The position numbers and the translations under genes are program-made. Positions 24,085 to 30,764 of a stretch of 40,732 bases of DNA are shown piece after piece. The notes under the pieces were generated by a model. It searched no databases. It was not told where the DNA came from and saw only the letters and a program-made list of their open reading frames with translations. The DNA comes from a virus: positions 1 to 40,732 of the IMG/VR virus record IMGVR_UViG_3300015242_000030; one strand, given 5' to 3'. Position 1 is the stretch's first letter; every line of letters starts with the position of its first letter.

Positions 24085-24491
24085 TATCGCCTCCGCTTGT
24101 AAGTTGAGACTGTCTCAGGCAACCACGGACCGTAAAGCTCTGAGCCACAATACCATCGCTTGCGATTAGAATGCACAACCAATCCGCCGACGACACCCGC
24201 CAGCGCCCCTACAGCCGGCTCGGCTAAAGGCTCGGCTGTGACCTCGCTAAGCCTCTCAGTAGGCAATGTAGGTCTTGGCTTAGCCTCTCGCCTGCGCCTA
24301 GGCTGTCTCGGCTCACGTGCAGCTAGCTCGGCGGCGGTCAGGGGTGGGACAGCATCAACAAATAACTCTGCGTTTGGCGTTGCGACTGTCTCAGTCGCAG
24401 CCTTAGCAGCACTATCAGCAATCGCCTGTTGCATAGCCTTACGCTCCAGCAATGAACGCAGTACCATCGCTGGGTCTATTCGCTGTTTCAT
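24084..24491 (-). CDS. First gene of the early cluster (135 aa), unknown
   Basis: ATG 24491 follows GGAGG about 30 bases after the expected transcription start; a TTG at 24509 lies too close to the promoter. The N-terminal part is helical (MKQRIDPAMVLRSLLERKAM), the middle is Ala/Arg-rich (AAREPRQPRRRREAKPRP), and the C-terminus has KRWYCGSELYGPWLPETVS, similar to the 75-aa protein. Being first behind a strong promoter, it is a likely very early, host-directed protein. No family is recognised. Confidence 0.65.
   Translation of the reverse strand: MKQRIDPAMVLRSLLERKAMQQAIADSAAKAATETVATPNAELFVDAVPPLTAAELAAREPRQPRRRREAKPRPTLPTERLSEVTAEPLAEPAVGALAGVVGGLVVHSNRKRWYCGSELYGPWLPETVSTYKRRR
24104..24118. 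repeat. Palindrome copy TTGAGACTGTCTCAG (14 of 15)
   Basis: This copy lies in the C-terminal coding part of the 135-aa gene (PETVS). A further copy in the same gene (24380-24394, GACTGTCTCAG core) sits in a longer hairpin, TGCGACTG-TCT-CAGTCGCA. Confidence 0.5.
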
Positions 24492-24519
24492 CGGCTGACC
24501 TCCAATCAATCAAGCCAAT

Positions 24520-24548
24520 AGTATATCACACTCGACAGCGATTGTCAA
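24520..24548 (-). promoter_or_regulatory. Strong sigma70-type promoter for the first early cluster
   Basis: On the minus strand -35 TTGACA and -10 TATACT are 17 bases apart, with an extended -10. TGTGATATACTA is identical to the promoter at 21196-21224, although the spacers differ. It drives the cluster beginning with the 135-aa gene. Confidence 0.85.
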
Positions 24549-24619
24549 GCATTATCTTACCAATCTCTTTTGCCTCGCTCGACCTATTACCTCTAATATC
24601 CCTAATACCCTACACGCTA

Positions 24620-24740
24620 GGGGGTGGCATATGTGTCGGAGAAGAGAAATTTCCGCCTCTGTTTGTGTCCAAAAAAAAAACACTTTAGAGAAACAGATAG
24701 CAACGAGAGAAAACTCTTTCTCCGACACATACCGACCCCC
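24620..24740. repeat. 121-bp imperfect palindrome with an A10 run near its centre
   Basis: Perfect 14-bp arms TATGTGTCGGAGAA (24630-24643) and TTCTCCGACACATA (24718-24731) extend outward with a small bulge to GGGGGTGG / CC-G-ACCCCC. Nested inside are TCTGTTT (24658-24664) and AAACAGA (24691-24697), then GTG/CAC around AAAAAAAAAA (24671-24680). The whole could form a large cruciform or RNA hairpin. Confidence 0.75.
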
Positions 24741-24773
24741 CTGGCCTGTAGGCCATTAGTCATTATAGGGATA

Positions 24774-24857
24774 TTAGTGCAAGCCGATGGCAAAGCTATT
24801 CGCCAGAATAGCCAAGGCCACTAGCCCGACTATCCACAAGCCGAGATACTCACTCAT
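24774..24857 (-). CDS. Possible 27-aa membrane peptide
   Basis: The peptide MSEYLGLWIVGLVALAILAN, with six more hydrophobic or polar residues, is a single membrane helix. Its start overlaps the end of the 41-aa frame, and GAGGG lies 6 bases upstream. It may be a toxin-like or leader peptide. Size alone makes it uncertain. Confidence 0.35.
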   Translation of the reverse strand: MSEYLGLWIVGLVALAILANSFAIGLH

Positions 24858-24975
24858 ACAACGCCCTCAGCCGCCTGATGCTGGCATACTCTCGCCTCGG
24901 CTGCTTTGCCCAACACCAGCAAAGCCTAAGCCTACCAAACCGCAGCCAATGCAACCCACCAATCTTCCGATACAT
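24850..24975 (-). CDS. Possible 41-aa basic peptide
   Basis: The frame starts at ATG 24975 behind a very strong AGGAGGG site and encodes an Arg/Trp-rich peptide (MYRKIGGLHWLRFGRLRL, ending RRLRALYE). The strong site and the overlap with the next small frame support translation; no promoter was identified for it. A further 18-codon frame (25012-25068) lies upstream. Confidence 0.4.
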   Translation of the reverse strand: MYRKIGGLHWLRFGRLRLCWCWAKQPRREYASIRRLRALYE

Positions 24976-25042
24976 CCAACCCTCCTATGTTAGCGACTGT
25001 TTCAGCATACGCTATTGCCTAACCACGTCAACCCTCGCTCGC

Positions 25043-25079
25043 GCATACCAGCCCTGCGCCTTCTGCATTGCTACCTGGC
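25043..25079 (-). repeat. Diverged direct repeat, copy 2
   Basis: On the minus strand it reads GCCAGGTAGCAATGCAGAA and continues to GGCTGGTATGC; it matches 23754-23789 at roughly four of five positions. It includes the start of an 18-codon frame (MQKAQGWYARARVDVVRQ). Confidence 0.45.
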
Positions 25080-25134
25080 GATAGCCGGGGGTGGGGGCCA
25101 AAACTCGGACTTCCGCGGCCGGCCAGAGGTCCTA

Positions 25135-25181
25135 AGCAAATTTTGTGCGGACCCAATCACCCATACCCTATAAAATTTGCT
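25135..25181. repeat. 10-bp inverted repeat followed by G6 and T5
   Basis: AGCAAATTTT (25135-25144) and AAAATTTGCT (25172-25181) flank 27 bases and are followed by GGGGGGATTTTTG. The AT-rich arms beside G-runs resemble an origin or a protein-binding site more than a normal terminator. It lies 58 bases before the plus-strand promoter. Confidence 0.5.
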
Positions 25182-25238
25182 GGGGGGATTTTTGAAAGGC
25201 CCATACGTGGCGAGGGCGGGCGATTATGAAAATAATTC

Positions 25239-25268
25239 TTGACTTTCATGGTTTGCCTATGCTATACT
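25239..25268 (+). promoter_or_regulatory. Plus-strand sigma70-type promoter for packaging and head genes
   Basis: TTGACT and TATACT are separated by 18 bases, with TGC before the -10 (extended -10). It is the only clear plus-strand promoter found before the terminase genes and should drive the late structural operon. Confidence 0.75.
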
Positions 25269-25291
25269 TAGAGGTGAAAATGGAATAGTGT

Positions 25292-25462
25292 ATGGATAAA
25301 AGATACTACAGAAGCTGGCGCGAGACCGAAGAGATGTTCCGACGAACTCGGGATGTCAATCAGCGCGTCACCCTACCAAAATTGAAATTTATGGAGCAAG
25401 AAGAGTGCTCGGACGAGGCCGACCAGCCCAATCCCCGGCGATCCTCGCACTGCGAGAGCTGA
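25292..25462 (+). CDS. Possible small leader gene (56 aa)
   Basis: This is the first frame after the promoter, encoding MDKRYYRSWRETEEMFRRTR and a basic to acidic remainder. It overlaps terS by 58 bases in another frame. Its ribosome-binding site is weak, and the better site (GAGGTGA) precedes a two-codon frame (ATG GAA TAG) at 25280. It may be real or may be upstream sequence only. Confidence 0.35.
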   Translation: MDKRYYRSWRETEEMFRRTRDVNQRVTLPKLKFMEQEECSDEADQPNPRRSSHCES

Positions 25463-26064
25463 CCGCCGCCGATCTTCTGACGCCGAGGGGTCGAGCCCCT
25501 GCGGTCAAAGTCTTGCGTGACTCCCACCACATGGTAGCGAGGCTCGTGGCGATGGGGCTACGCAGTGGCGATGTGGCCGAGCGTACCGGCTACAGCCTAG
25601 TCCGCATCTCAATCCTCAAAGCCGATCCGGCCTTTGCCGACCTCGTCGCCAGCTACCGAGCCGATGTCGATGACGCGTGGAAGACCGAAACCAACGAATA
25701 CTTCTCGACGGTGGCTCATAATCGAACCATGTCTGCTCGGCTCATCAACGACACTCTAGCCGAGGCTGACGTAGGGGATATTCCCTTGAACCAACTCGTC
25801 GCCATCCACTCGGATAGCGCTGATCGCACTGGCTATCCCAAGCTGAAGGCTGCCCTCAACGTCAATATGGACTTTGCCTCCCAGCTCGACGCGGCGATCG
25901 ACAGATCGAAGAAAGCCAAAGTCATCGAGCATTTGCCTGATCCAGTCTCAATCTCCGCCCCTTCGCTTGATCCCGCCCCCGATTCGGCACGGGGGATTGG
26001 TGCGGGGCAGCAGGAAACCAACTCCCTTTCGGCTGCCCCGCTGCCTTTGAAGAGGCGAGCATGA
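25405..26064 (+). CDS. terS: Terminase small subunit
   Basis: The 219-aa protein directly precedes the large terminase region. It has a helix-turn-helix in the N-terminal half (HHMVARLVAMGLRSGDVAER, then TGYSLVRISILKADPAFADL), as expected for a subunit that recognises the packaging site, followed by helices and a Pro/Ser-rich tail. The GTG at 25405 is the only usual start in this frame; its ribosome-binding site (AAGAAG) is weak. Its stop overlaps the next start (ATGA). The call is from motif and position. Confidence 0.75.
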   Translation: MLGRGRPAQSPAILALRELTAADLLTPRGRAPAVKVLRDSHHMVARLVAMGLRSGDVAERTGYSLVRISILKADPAFADLVASYRADVDDAWKTETNEYFSTVAHNRTMSARLINDTLAEADVGDIPLNQLVAIHSDSADRTGYPKLKAALNVNMDFASQLDAAIDRSKKAKVIEHLPDPVSISAPSLDPAPDSARGIGAGQQETNSLSAAPLPLKRRA

Positions 26065-26342
26065 ATCGCCGAGGCTTTATCACAGGATTCGCTTCGTTCC
26101 TCGCTGCCCCGGCGATTGTCCGAGTCTCAAGCTTGATGCCGATCTCAGCACTGAGACTGCCTACCAACCTCACCGCAACTGAGATAGTTAATCGGACCTT
26201 GATTGCGACTGATATAGAGAATGCATGGATAGAGGAGCTATCTCAACGAATGGTAGCCACAATCATCTATGGCAACCAGATGTTTTGTAGCCCGCAACAA
26301 TTCACTGGCTTTCATTCGGGGTTGATAAATGAACCTCGCTGA
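26061..26342 (+). CDS. Small protein with Tat-like signal and capsid-like segment (93 aa)
   Basis: The N-terminus MNRRGFITGFASFLAAPAIV has a twin-arginine motif, a hydrophobic region and Ala-rich end, as in Tat signals. Residues 60-83 (LSQRMVATIIYGNQMF, then SPQQFTG) match the major capsid protein at 121-143 (MSQQVASTLIYGNQAV, then NPERFTG) with about half the positions identical. It overlaps terS by four bases and terL by 14. A packaging-module protein with a capsid fragment is odd; I do not know its function. It may be a relic of capsid gene duplication or a capsid-interacting peptide. Confidence 0.6.
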   Translation: MNRRGFITGFASFLAAPAIVRVSSLMPISALRLPTNLTATEIVNRTLIATDIENAWIEELSQRMVATIIYGNQMFCSPQQFTGFHSGLINEPR

Positions 26343-27816
26343 GTGGCTCGGCAGCGTCAGCGACGACCCCTACGCCTTCGTAATGGGCGCCTTCCCTTGG
26401 GGTGTAGCCGAGACTCGCTTGGCTGATGCCCTAGGCCCAGAGCAATGGCAGAAAGATATCCTCTTCGCGGTGCGAGATGGTCTTCCTGTCGACCAAGCGA
26501 TCCAACTGGCTACCGCCTCAGGCCACGGTGTGGGCAAATCTTGCCTCGTTGCTTGGCTCATCCTCTGGGCCATCTCTACCATGACCGATACTAAAGGAGT
26601 CGTCACCGCCAATACCGAGACTCAGCTGAAGACAAAGACCTGGGCCGAGCTCGGCAAATGGTTTCACATGTTCATCGGCCGAGAGCTCTTCAACCTTACT
26701 GCCACCGCCATCTTCAAGCCTGAACGCGAGCGCACTTGGCGGATCGACATGGTGGCTTGGTCCGAACGAAACACCGAAGCATTCGCCGGCCTCCACAACA
26801 AAGACAAACGAATCCTGCTGATTATGGATGAAGCCTCCGCCATCCCCGACATCATCTGGGAAACAGCCGAAGGCGCTCTCACCGACGCCAACACCCAAAT
26901 AATCTGGGCAGTGTTTGGCAACCCAACCCGCAACCAGGGTCGGTTCAAAGAATGCTTCGTCAATGGCCGATTTGCCAGCTTCTGGACCACCAAGCAGGTC
27001 GACTCTCGCACGGTCTCGTTTACGAATAAAGCCCAAATCAATAAATGGATTACTGCTTATGGTCCCGATTCCGACTTCGTTCGAATACGTGTCTACGGGA
27101 TGTTCCCCTCTGTTGGCGAGATGGAATTCTTTTCTGAGACAGACATTGTGGAGGCGCAGCTACGAGAGGCACAGAGTCAGCCTAGCGATCCGCTGGCAAT
27201 TGGAATCGATGTGGCGAGATATGGGAAAAATTCATCCGTACTATACTTCCGCAAAGGTCGTGACGCGACAAGCATTCCGCGGCAGAGATTCCAAGGGCTG
27301 TCTACTGTCCAACTTGCAGATAAAGTAGTCGAAGCGAATTTCGCCTACCACGCCGACGGCCTAATGATCGACGGCGGAGGAGTTGGTGGAGGCGTAGTCG
27401 ATAACGTTCGCCATCAGCATTTGTTCTGCTACGAAGTGCAGTTCGGCGCCAAAGACGACACCCCACACACCGTCTTCGGTTCAGCCGGCGAGAAGTATGC
27501 CAACAAGCGCTCAGGGATGTACGGCGCAGCCCGCGCTTGGCTCAAGACCGGCTCAATCCCCGCCGACCCAGACTTCAAAAAGCAATTCTCTGCCATCCGC
27601 TATATCCTCAACAAACGAGACGAGATCCAACTCATCTCCAAAGAGGACATGCTTAAGCTCGACCCCGATCTCGAGCTTGATGATATCGACGCCTTCGTAC
27701 TTACCTTTGCCCACGCCCTCGCATCCCATGCTGAGGCTGGTAGCGAGTTTCCCCGAAAGCTCCTCGTCGAGTCGGAGTACGATCCCTTCTCGCGCGAGCG
27801 AATGGAGGCCGCCTAA
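26329..27816 (+). CDS. terL: Terminase large subunit
   Basis: The 495-aa protein has an N-terminal ATPase: Walker A SGHGVGKS (64-71) and Walker B ILLIMDEAS (162-170, catalytic Glu168). The C-terminal RNaseH-like nuclease has GIDVARYGK (Asp294) and GLMIDGGGVGGG as the second acidic strand, and LELDDIDAF near the end as the third. It drives ATP-dependent packaging and cuts DNA at the portal. The start overlaps the preceding gene by 14 bases, with GGGG upstream. Confidence 0.93.
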   Translation: MNLAEWLGSVSDDPYAFVMGAFPWGVAETRLADALGPEQWQKDILFAVRDGLPVDQAIQLATASGHGVGKSCLVAWLILWAISTMTDTKGVVTANTETQLKTKTWAELGKWFHMFIGRELFNLTATAIFKPERERTWRIDMVAWSERNTEAFAGLHNKDKRILLIMDEASAIPDIIWETAEGALTDANTQIIWAVFGNPTRNQGRFKECFVNGRFASFWTTKQVDSRTVSFTNKAQINKWITAYGPDSDFVRIRVYGMFPSVGEMEFFSETDIVEAQLREAQSQPSDPLAIGIDVARYGKNSSVLYFRKGRDATSIPRQRFQGLSTVQLADKVVEANFAYHADGLMIDGGGVGGGVVDNVRHQHLFCYEVQFGAKDDTPHTVFGSAGEKYANKRSGMYGAARAWLKTGSIPADPDFKKQFSAIRYILNKRDEIQLISKEDMLKLDPDLELDDIDAFVLTFAHALASHAEAGSEFPRKLLVESEYDPFSRERMEAA

Positions 27817-28011
27817 ATGGATGATAGCCCCTCCGCCTCGCCAGCCCTCCCAGCCTTGCCTCAGGCTGTCCCTCCACCGCCGATGTTTGGAGCATCTCCA
27901 CAAGGCAAGAAGCCTCAGCGTAAGTCGATGCAGCCGAGCTTTCTTGGTACAGGCTCAGTCCCTCAAGCCGGCCAACTTGGCAACAAAACCTTACTTGGAG
28001 GCGCGACATGA
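27817..28011 (+). CDS. Small Pro-rich protein between terL and portal (64 aa)
   Basis: The start follows the terL stop without a gap. The Pro-rich N-terminus and PQRKSMQPSFLGTGSVPQ, then GNKTLLGG are a pattern I know from small proteins between terminase and portal genes in podophages. It may be a small virion or assembly protein; no specific function is known. Confidence 0.65.
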   Translation: MDDSPSASPALPALPQAVPPPPMFGASPQGKKPQRKSMQPSFLGTGSVPQAGQLGNKTLLGGAT

Positions 28012-28214
28012 TTATAGAAAACTGTAGCACTTGTGGCGGTACACATATTGGTTCTCTAAAATGTCCATTTCATAATCTACCATGCACTATTTGTGGAACT
28101 ACAACAATATTTGCTTGTTCGGATTGTGCCATAGATACAGGTAATAGTATTCATGTCTGCCCTAAATGTTCTACCACTCATGAGTTGACTATTCATGGCC
28201 GGGTAAACGAATGA
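28008..28214 (+). CDS. Multi-cysteine zinc-binding protein (68 aa)
   Basis: Nine cysteines in CSTCGG, PCTICG, FACSDC and HVCPKCS form two or more zinc ribbons; FACSDCAIDTGNSIHVC is a pattern seen in small phage proteins. The codons are more AT-rich than in terL and the portal gene, which suggests separate origin. It overlaps its neighbours by four bases on both sides. It may bind nucleic acid; unproven. Confidence 0.65.
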   Translation: MIIENCSTCGGTHIGSLKCPFHNLPCTICGTTTIFACSDCAIDTGNSIHVCPKCSTTHELTIHGRVNE

Positions 28215-28420
28215 AGGTCCCTGAATCAATCGCTGGGGCACAAGAGTCTGGTGGCTTATTGAGTCAGCCTCAGACTCAATCTCCCTCGACGGCTAATCTG
28301 CTTATGGCCGCTGCCGATCTCCATGAGCAACAACGGACGATGCCTTCCGGCCCGGCTGAGAAGATGCCTGCCAAGCTTACCGCTCGGGGCCATAACCGCA
28401 AGCTGAAGGTCGTTAGGTAG
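28211..28420 (+). CDS. Small hydrophilic protein before portal (69 aa)
   Basis: It starts by ATGA overlap and ends directly before the portal ATG. The composition is Gln/Ser/Ala-rich, with a basic end (HNRKLKVVR). The final codons contain AGGT, the ribosome-binding site of the portal gene. No family is recognised. Confidence 0.55.
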   Translation: MKVPESIAGAQESGGLLSQPQTQSPSTANLLMAAADLHEQQRTMPSGPAEKMPAKLTARGHNRKLKVVR

Positions 28421-30157
28421 ATGGTTCAGCTGGGGGCCGGCACAACCGATATGACGCCATCGCAGCTGGCCCTCAAGCGCCAATGCGAGGGTCGGCTGTT
28501 GGGCCTTCGCGTCAATCGATATTCCTGGTGGACCCACGCTCGCGAGCTTGCCGACTACATTCTGCCGAGGAGATACAAATGGCTGATAACCCCAAACCAA
28601 CAGAGCCGCGGTTCTCCGATTAACAATCATATTCTGGATTCTACAGGTACATTAGCTGCCCGGAACCTGGCCTCTGGTATTATGTCAGGAATAAGTTCGC
28701 CAACCCGCCCTTGGTTCCGCCTAAAGATCGGCCGGATAGACTCAACCCAAACCTCGCCGATTAGCCTCTGGCTCGCCGAGTGCGAACGCCTAATGATGCT
28801 AATCTTTCAAGAGTCTAACTTCTACACCGCTCTCGCCGTGATGTACTTTGACCTCGTAGTATTCGGCACCGCGGTAGTGCTTATCTACGAAGACTTTGAG
28901 AACGTCATCCATTGCTACAACCCCTGCTTTGGCGAATACTACCTCGACGTCGACGGAAAGTATCGCCCTTGTATCTTCTACCGCGAATTTACAATGACCG
29001 TCTCTCAAGTGGTAGAGCAGTTTGGCAACGACAACTGCTCCCCCAGCGTTCAATCCCTTTACCGGGATGGTGGAGCTTCGCTTACTCGAGAGCTAGTGGT
29101 GGCCCATGCAATCGAACCAAACGAAACCCCCAAGAAGTTTGGAATCCCTGAACACTTCAAGTATAGGGAAGTGTATTGGGAGTGGGGAGGGTCAGCCAGT
29201 CCGCAGGGTGGTTCCAACTACTCTTACGGCTTCCTACGTATTCGAGGTTATGAAGAATCTCCTGCAATTCCAGTCAGGTGGGACCTTGTATCCAACGACG
29301 CCTATGGTCGTTCCCCGGCGATGGACGCCCTACCTGACATTAAGCAGCTTCAGCAAGAAGTTCGGCGCAAAGCCCAAGCGATCGACAAGCACGTCAACCC
29401 ACCAATGGTTGCCGATATCCAACTAAAGAATCAGCCAGCCTCCCTCCTTCCTGGCGGCGTTACCTACGTTTCTGGCATGACTACAGGGAAGGTCGGCTTT
29501 GCCCCCGTCTACACCGTCCAGCCTGAACTCTCTGCCATGACCGAAGACCTTAATGAGGTTCGGGAGCGAATCAAGAAGATATTCTTCAACGACGTCCTTC
29601 TTACCATTTCTCAGTTCGAAACCCGCTCGAATGTTTCCGCCACCGAGATCGACGCGCGTAAAGCCGAATCCCTGATCATGCTCGGCCCTGTCCTCGAACG
29701 TGCTACCGACGAGGGATTGAAGAACTTCGTTGAACGAACCTTCGGCATTATGTCTCGCGTGCACGGGCTATTGTCTACCGCCCCGCAAGAGATCGCCGGC
29801 CAGAACATGACTCTCGAATTTCAATCGATCCTTTCCACTGCACAACGCGCAGCGCAGAGTTCTGGCATCGAGCGGCTCTTCGGCATGATGGGTAACCTGA
29901 TGGGTATCGACCCTGCTGCCGCTGACAACGTCGATATCGACTATGGTCTCGACAAATACTCGGACCTCTTGGGGAATGATCCCAAGCTCATCCGCTCGCC
30001 GGCTGCTCTGGCCGATATCCGCAATCGTCGAGCTCAGCAGCAACAAGCTCAGCAACAGCAGGAAGCTTCAATGGCAGCTGTGCAGGGAGCTAAGGTCTTG
30101 GCTGATACCCCAACCGGTGCTGGCCGCAACGCCCTTCAAGAAATGACAGGTATATAA
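28421..30157 (+). CDS. Portal (head-to-tail connector) protein
   Basis: The 578-aa protein has the N-terminal signature of podovirus head-tail connectors (RYSWWTHARELADYILPRR, then NHILDSTGTLAARNLASG), with GISSPTRPWFRL next, followed by DALPDIKQLQQEVRRKAQAI and FETRSNVSATEIDARKAESL. It forms the dodecameric ring through which DNA passes and to which the tail attaches. The C-terminus is Gln-rich. A second ATG at 28451 (MTPSQLALKRQ) is an alternative start. Confidence 0.92.
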   Translation: MVQLGAGTTDMTPSQLALKRQCEGRLLGLRVNRYSWWTHARELADYILPRRYKWLITPNQQSRGSPINNHILDSTGTLAARNLASGIMSGISSPTRPWFRLKIGRIDSTQTSPISLWLAECERLMMLIFQESNFYTALAVMYFDLVVFGTAVVLIYEDFENVIHCYNPCFGEYYLDVDGKYRPCIFYREFTMTVSQVVEQFGNDNCSPSVQSLYRDGGASLTRELVVAHAIEPNETPKKFGIPEHFKYREVYWEWGGSASPQGGSNYSYGFLRIRGYEESPAIPVRWDLVSNDAYGRSPAMDALPDIKQLQQEVRRKAQAIDKHVNPPMVADIQLKNQPASLLPGGVTYVSGMTTGKVGFAPVYTVQPELSAMTEDLNEVRERIKKIFFNDVLLTISQFETRSNVSATEIDARKAESLIMLGPVLERATDEGLKNFVERTFGIMSRVHGLLSTAPQEIAGQNMTLEFQSILSTAQRAAQSSGIERLFGMMGNLMGIDPAAADNVDIDYGLDKYSDLLGNDPKLIRSPAALADIRNRRAQQQQAQQQQEASMAAVQGAKVLADTPTGAGRNALQEMTGI

Positions 30158-30385
30158 ATGGAACACGAACCCTCGATTGTAGTTCGCACTCGCATCTCCC
30201 CTTGGCAGCATAAAGCCTTGATGAGGCTCTGCCACCGCAACCGAGTCGCCCTTCCCGACCTCATCCGCGCTTGCCTAGTCGATGCCTTAGCCGAAGAGGG
30301 ATTCTATGAACTTCAACGCAGCCGAGAGGCGGGACGTGAGCGAAGCCCGCAAAGCAGCCAAACTGTGGGACCAACAACGTCGTGA
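30158..30385 (+). CDS. Ribbon-helix-helix-like small protein (75 aa)
   Basis: The start follows the portal stop without a gap. IVVRTRISPWQHKALMRLCH followed by ALPDLIRACLVDALAEEG has the strand-helix-helix pattern of Arc/CopG-type proteins. The C-terminal 25 residues overlap the next gene in another frame. A DNA-binding regulator inside a head operon would be unusual, but small proteins of this kind occur after portal genes. Confidence 0.55.
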   Translation: MEHEPSIVVRTRISPWQHKALMRLCHRNRVALPDLIRACLVDALAEEGFYELQRSREAGRERSPQSSQTVGPTTS

Positions 30386-30764
30386 AATTATCGTTGGCAT
30401 TATGTCTGTTGCTCCTGGCCGCGCTTGGGTCTACGATCTTCTATCTTCATGTCACATCTTTTCAACGAGCTATTCAAGCCAAATGTCCGCGATGGCATTT
30501 GCAGAGGGTGAGCGGAATATCGGGCTCAGACTACTTAACGATATTATGTCATCCTGCCCCAACGAATACATCACAATGATGAGGGAATATAATGAGCGAA
30601 GCACAGCAGCCGACAGTCGTACAGTCGCCGGAAGGGGTGGAGCGGACGCCAACGGGCGAGATCGTCGATCAGACGGGGAAGACGGAAGCAACGACGTCGA
30701 CTACACCCGAGCCGGTGAAGACGGAAGCGGAGACGGATACGACGAAGACGACAGAGCCGGGTAA
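30306..30764 (+). CDS. Conserved phage head-module protein (152 aa)
   Basis: The segment QQRREIIVGIMSVAPGRAWV, DLLSSCHIFSTSYSSQ, AEGERNIGLRLLNDIMSSCP and YITMMREYNERS matches a conserved protein of unknown function found between portal and scaffold genes of many podophages (from memory). A good GAGGG site precedes ATG 30306. The C-terminal 55 residues are low-complexity (Asp/Gly/Arg) and overlap the scaffold gene in another frame. The 65-aa frame at 30382-30579 is the competing reading. Confidence 0.75.
   Translation: MNFNAAERRDVSEARKAAKLWDQQRREIIVGIMSVAPGRAWVYDLLSSCHIFSTSYSSQMSAMAFAEGERNIGLRLLNDIMSSCPNEYITMMREYNERSTAADSRTVAGRGGADANGRDRRSDGEDGSNDVDYTRAGEDGSGDGYDEDDRAG

Larger units (their letters stand above)
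24549..25238. other. Divergent control region between early and packaging genes
   Basis: About 690 bases lie between the minus promoter at 24520-24548 and the plus promoter at 25239-25268. No gene of ordinary length is credible. The region holds a large palindrome centred near A10 (24620-24740), two possible tiny minus-strand genes (24774-24975), a diverged repeat (25043-25079), G-rich runs near 25090 and 25182, palindromes CCGCGG and GGCCGGCC near 25115, and a 10-bp inverted repeat (25135-25181). It is the best candidate in the window for a replication origin or a packaging (pac/cos) site next to terS, but nothing proves either. Confidence 0.5.

Noticed and set aside
24452-25084. Plus-strand frames of 66-78 codons in the divergent control region
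   Set aside because: They lack ribosome-binding sites, cross the palindrome or the minus-strand promoter, and have Pro/Ser-rich content typical of chance frames.
21000-25300. CRISPR array suggested by the repeated GAGACAGTCTC motif
   Set aside because: Spacing is irregular, copies are short and lie inside genes, and no cas genes are present (the Cas4-like nuclease belongs to the recombination module).
30382-30579. 65-aa frame with GTG start and hydrophobic N-terminus, as a membrane protein gene
   Set aside because: It lies wholly inside the 152-aa frame, which matches a conserved phage protein and has a better ribosome-binding site. Kept only as a point to test.
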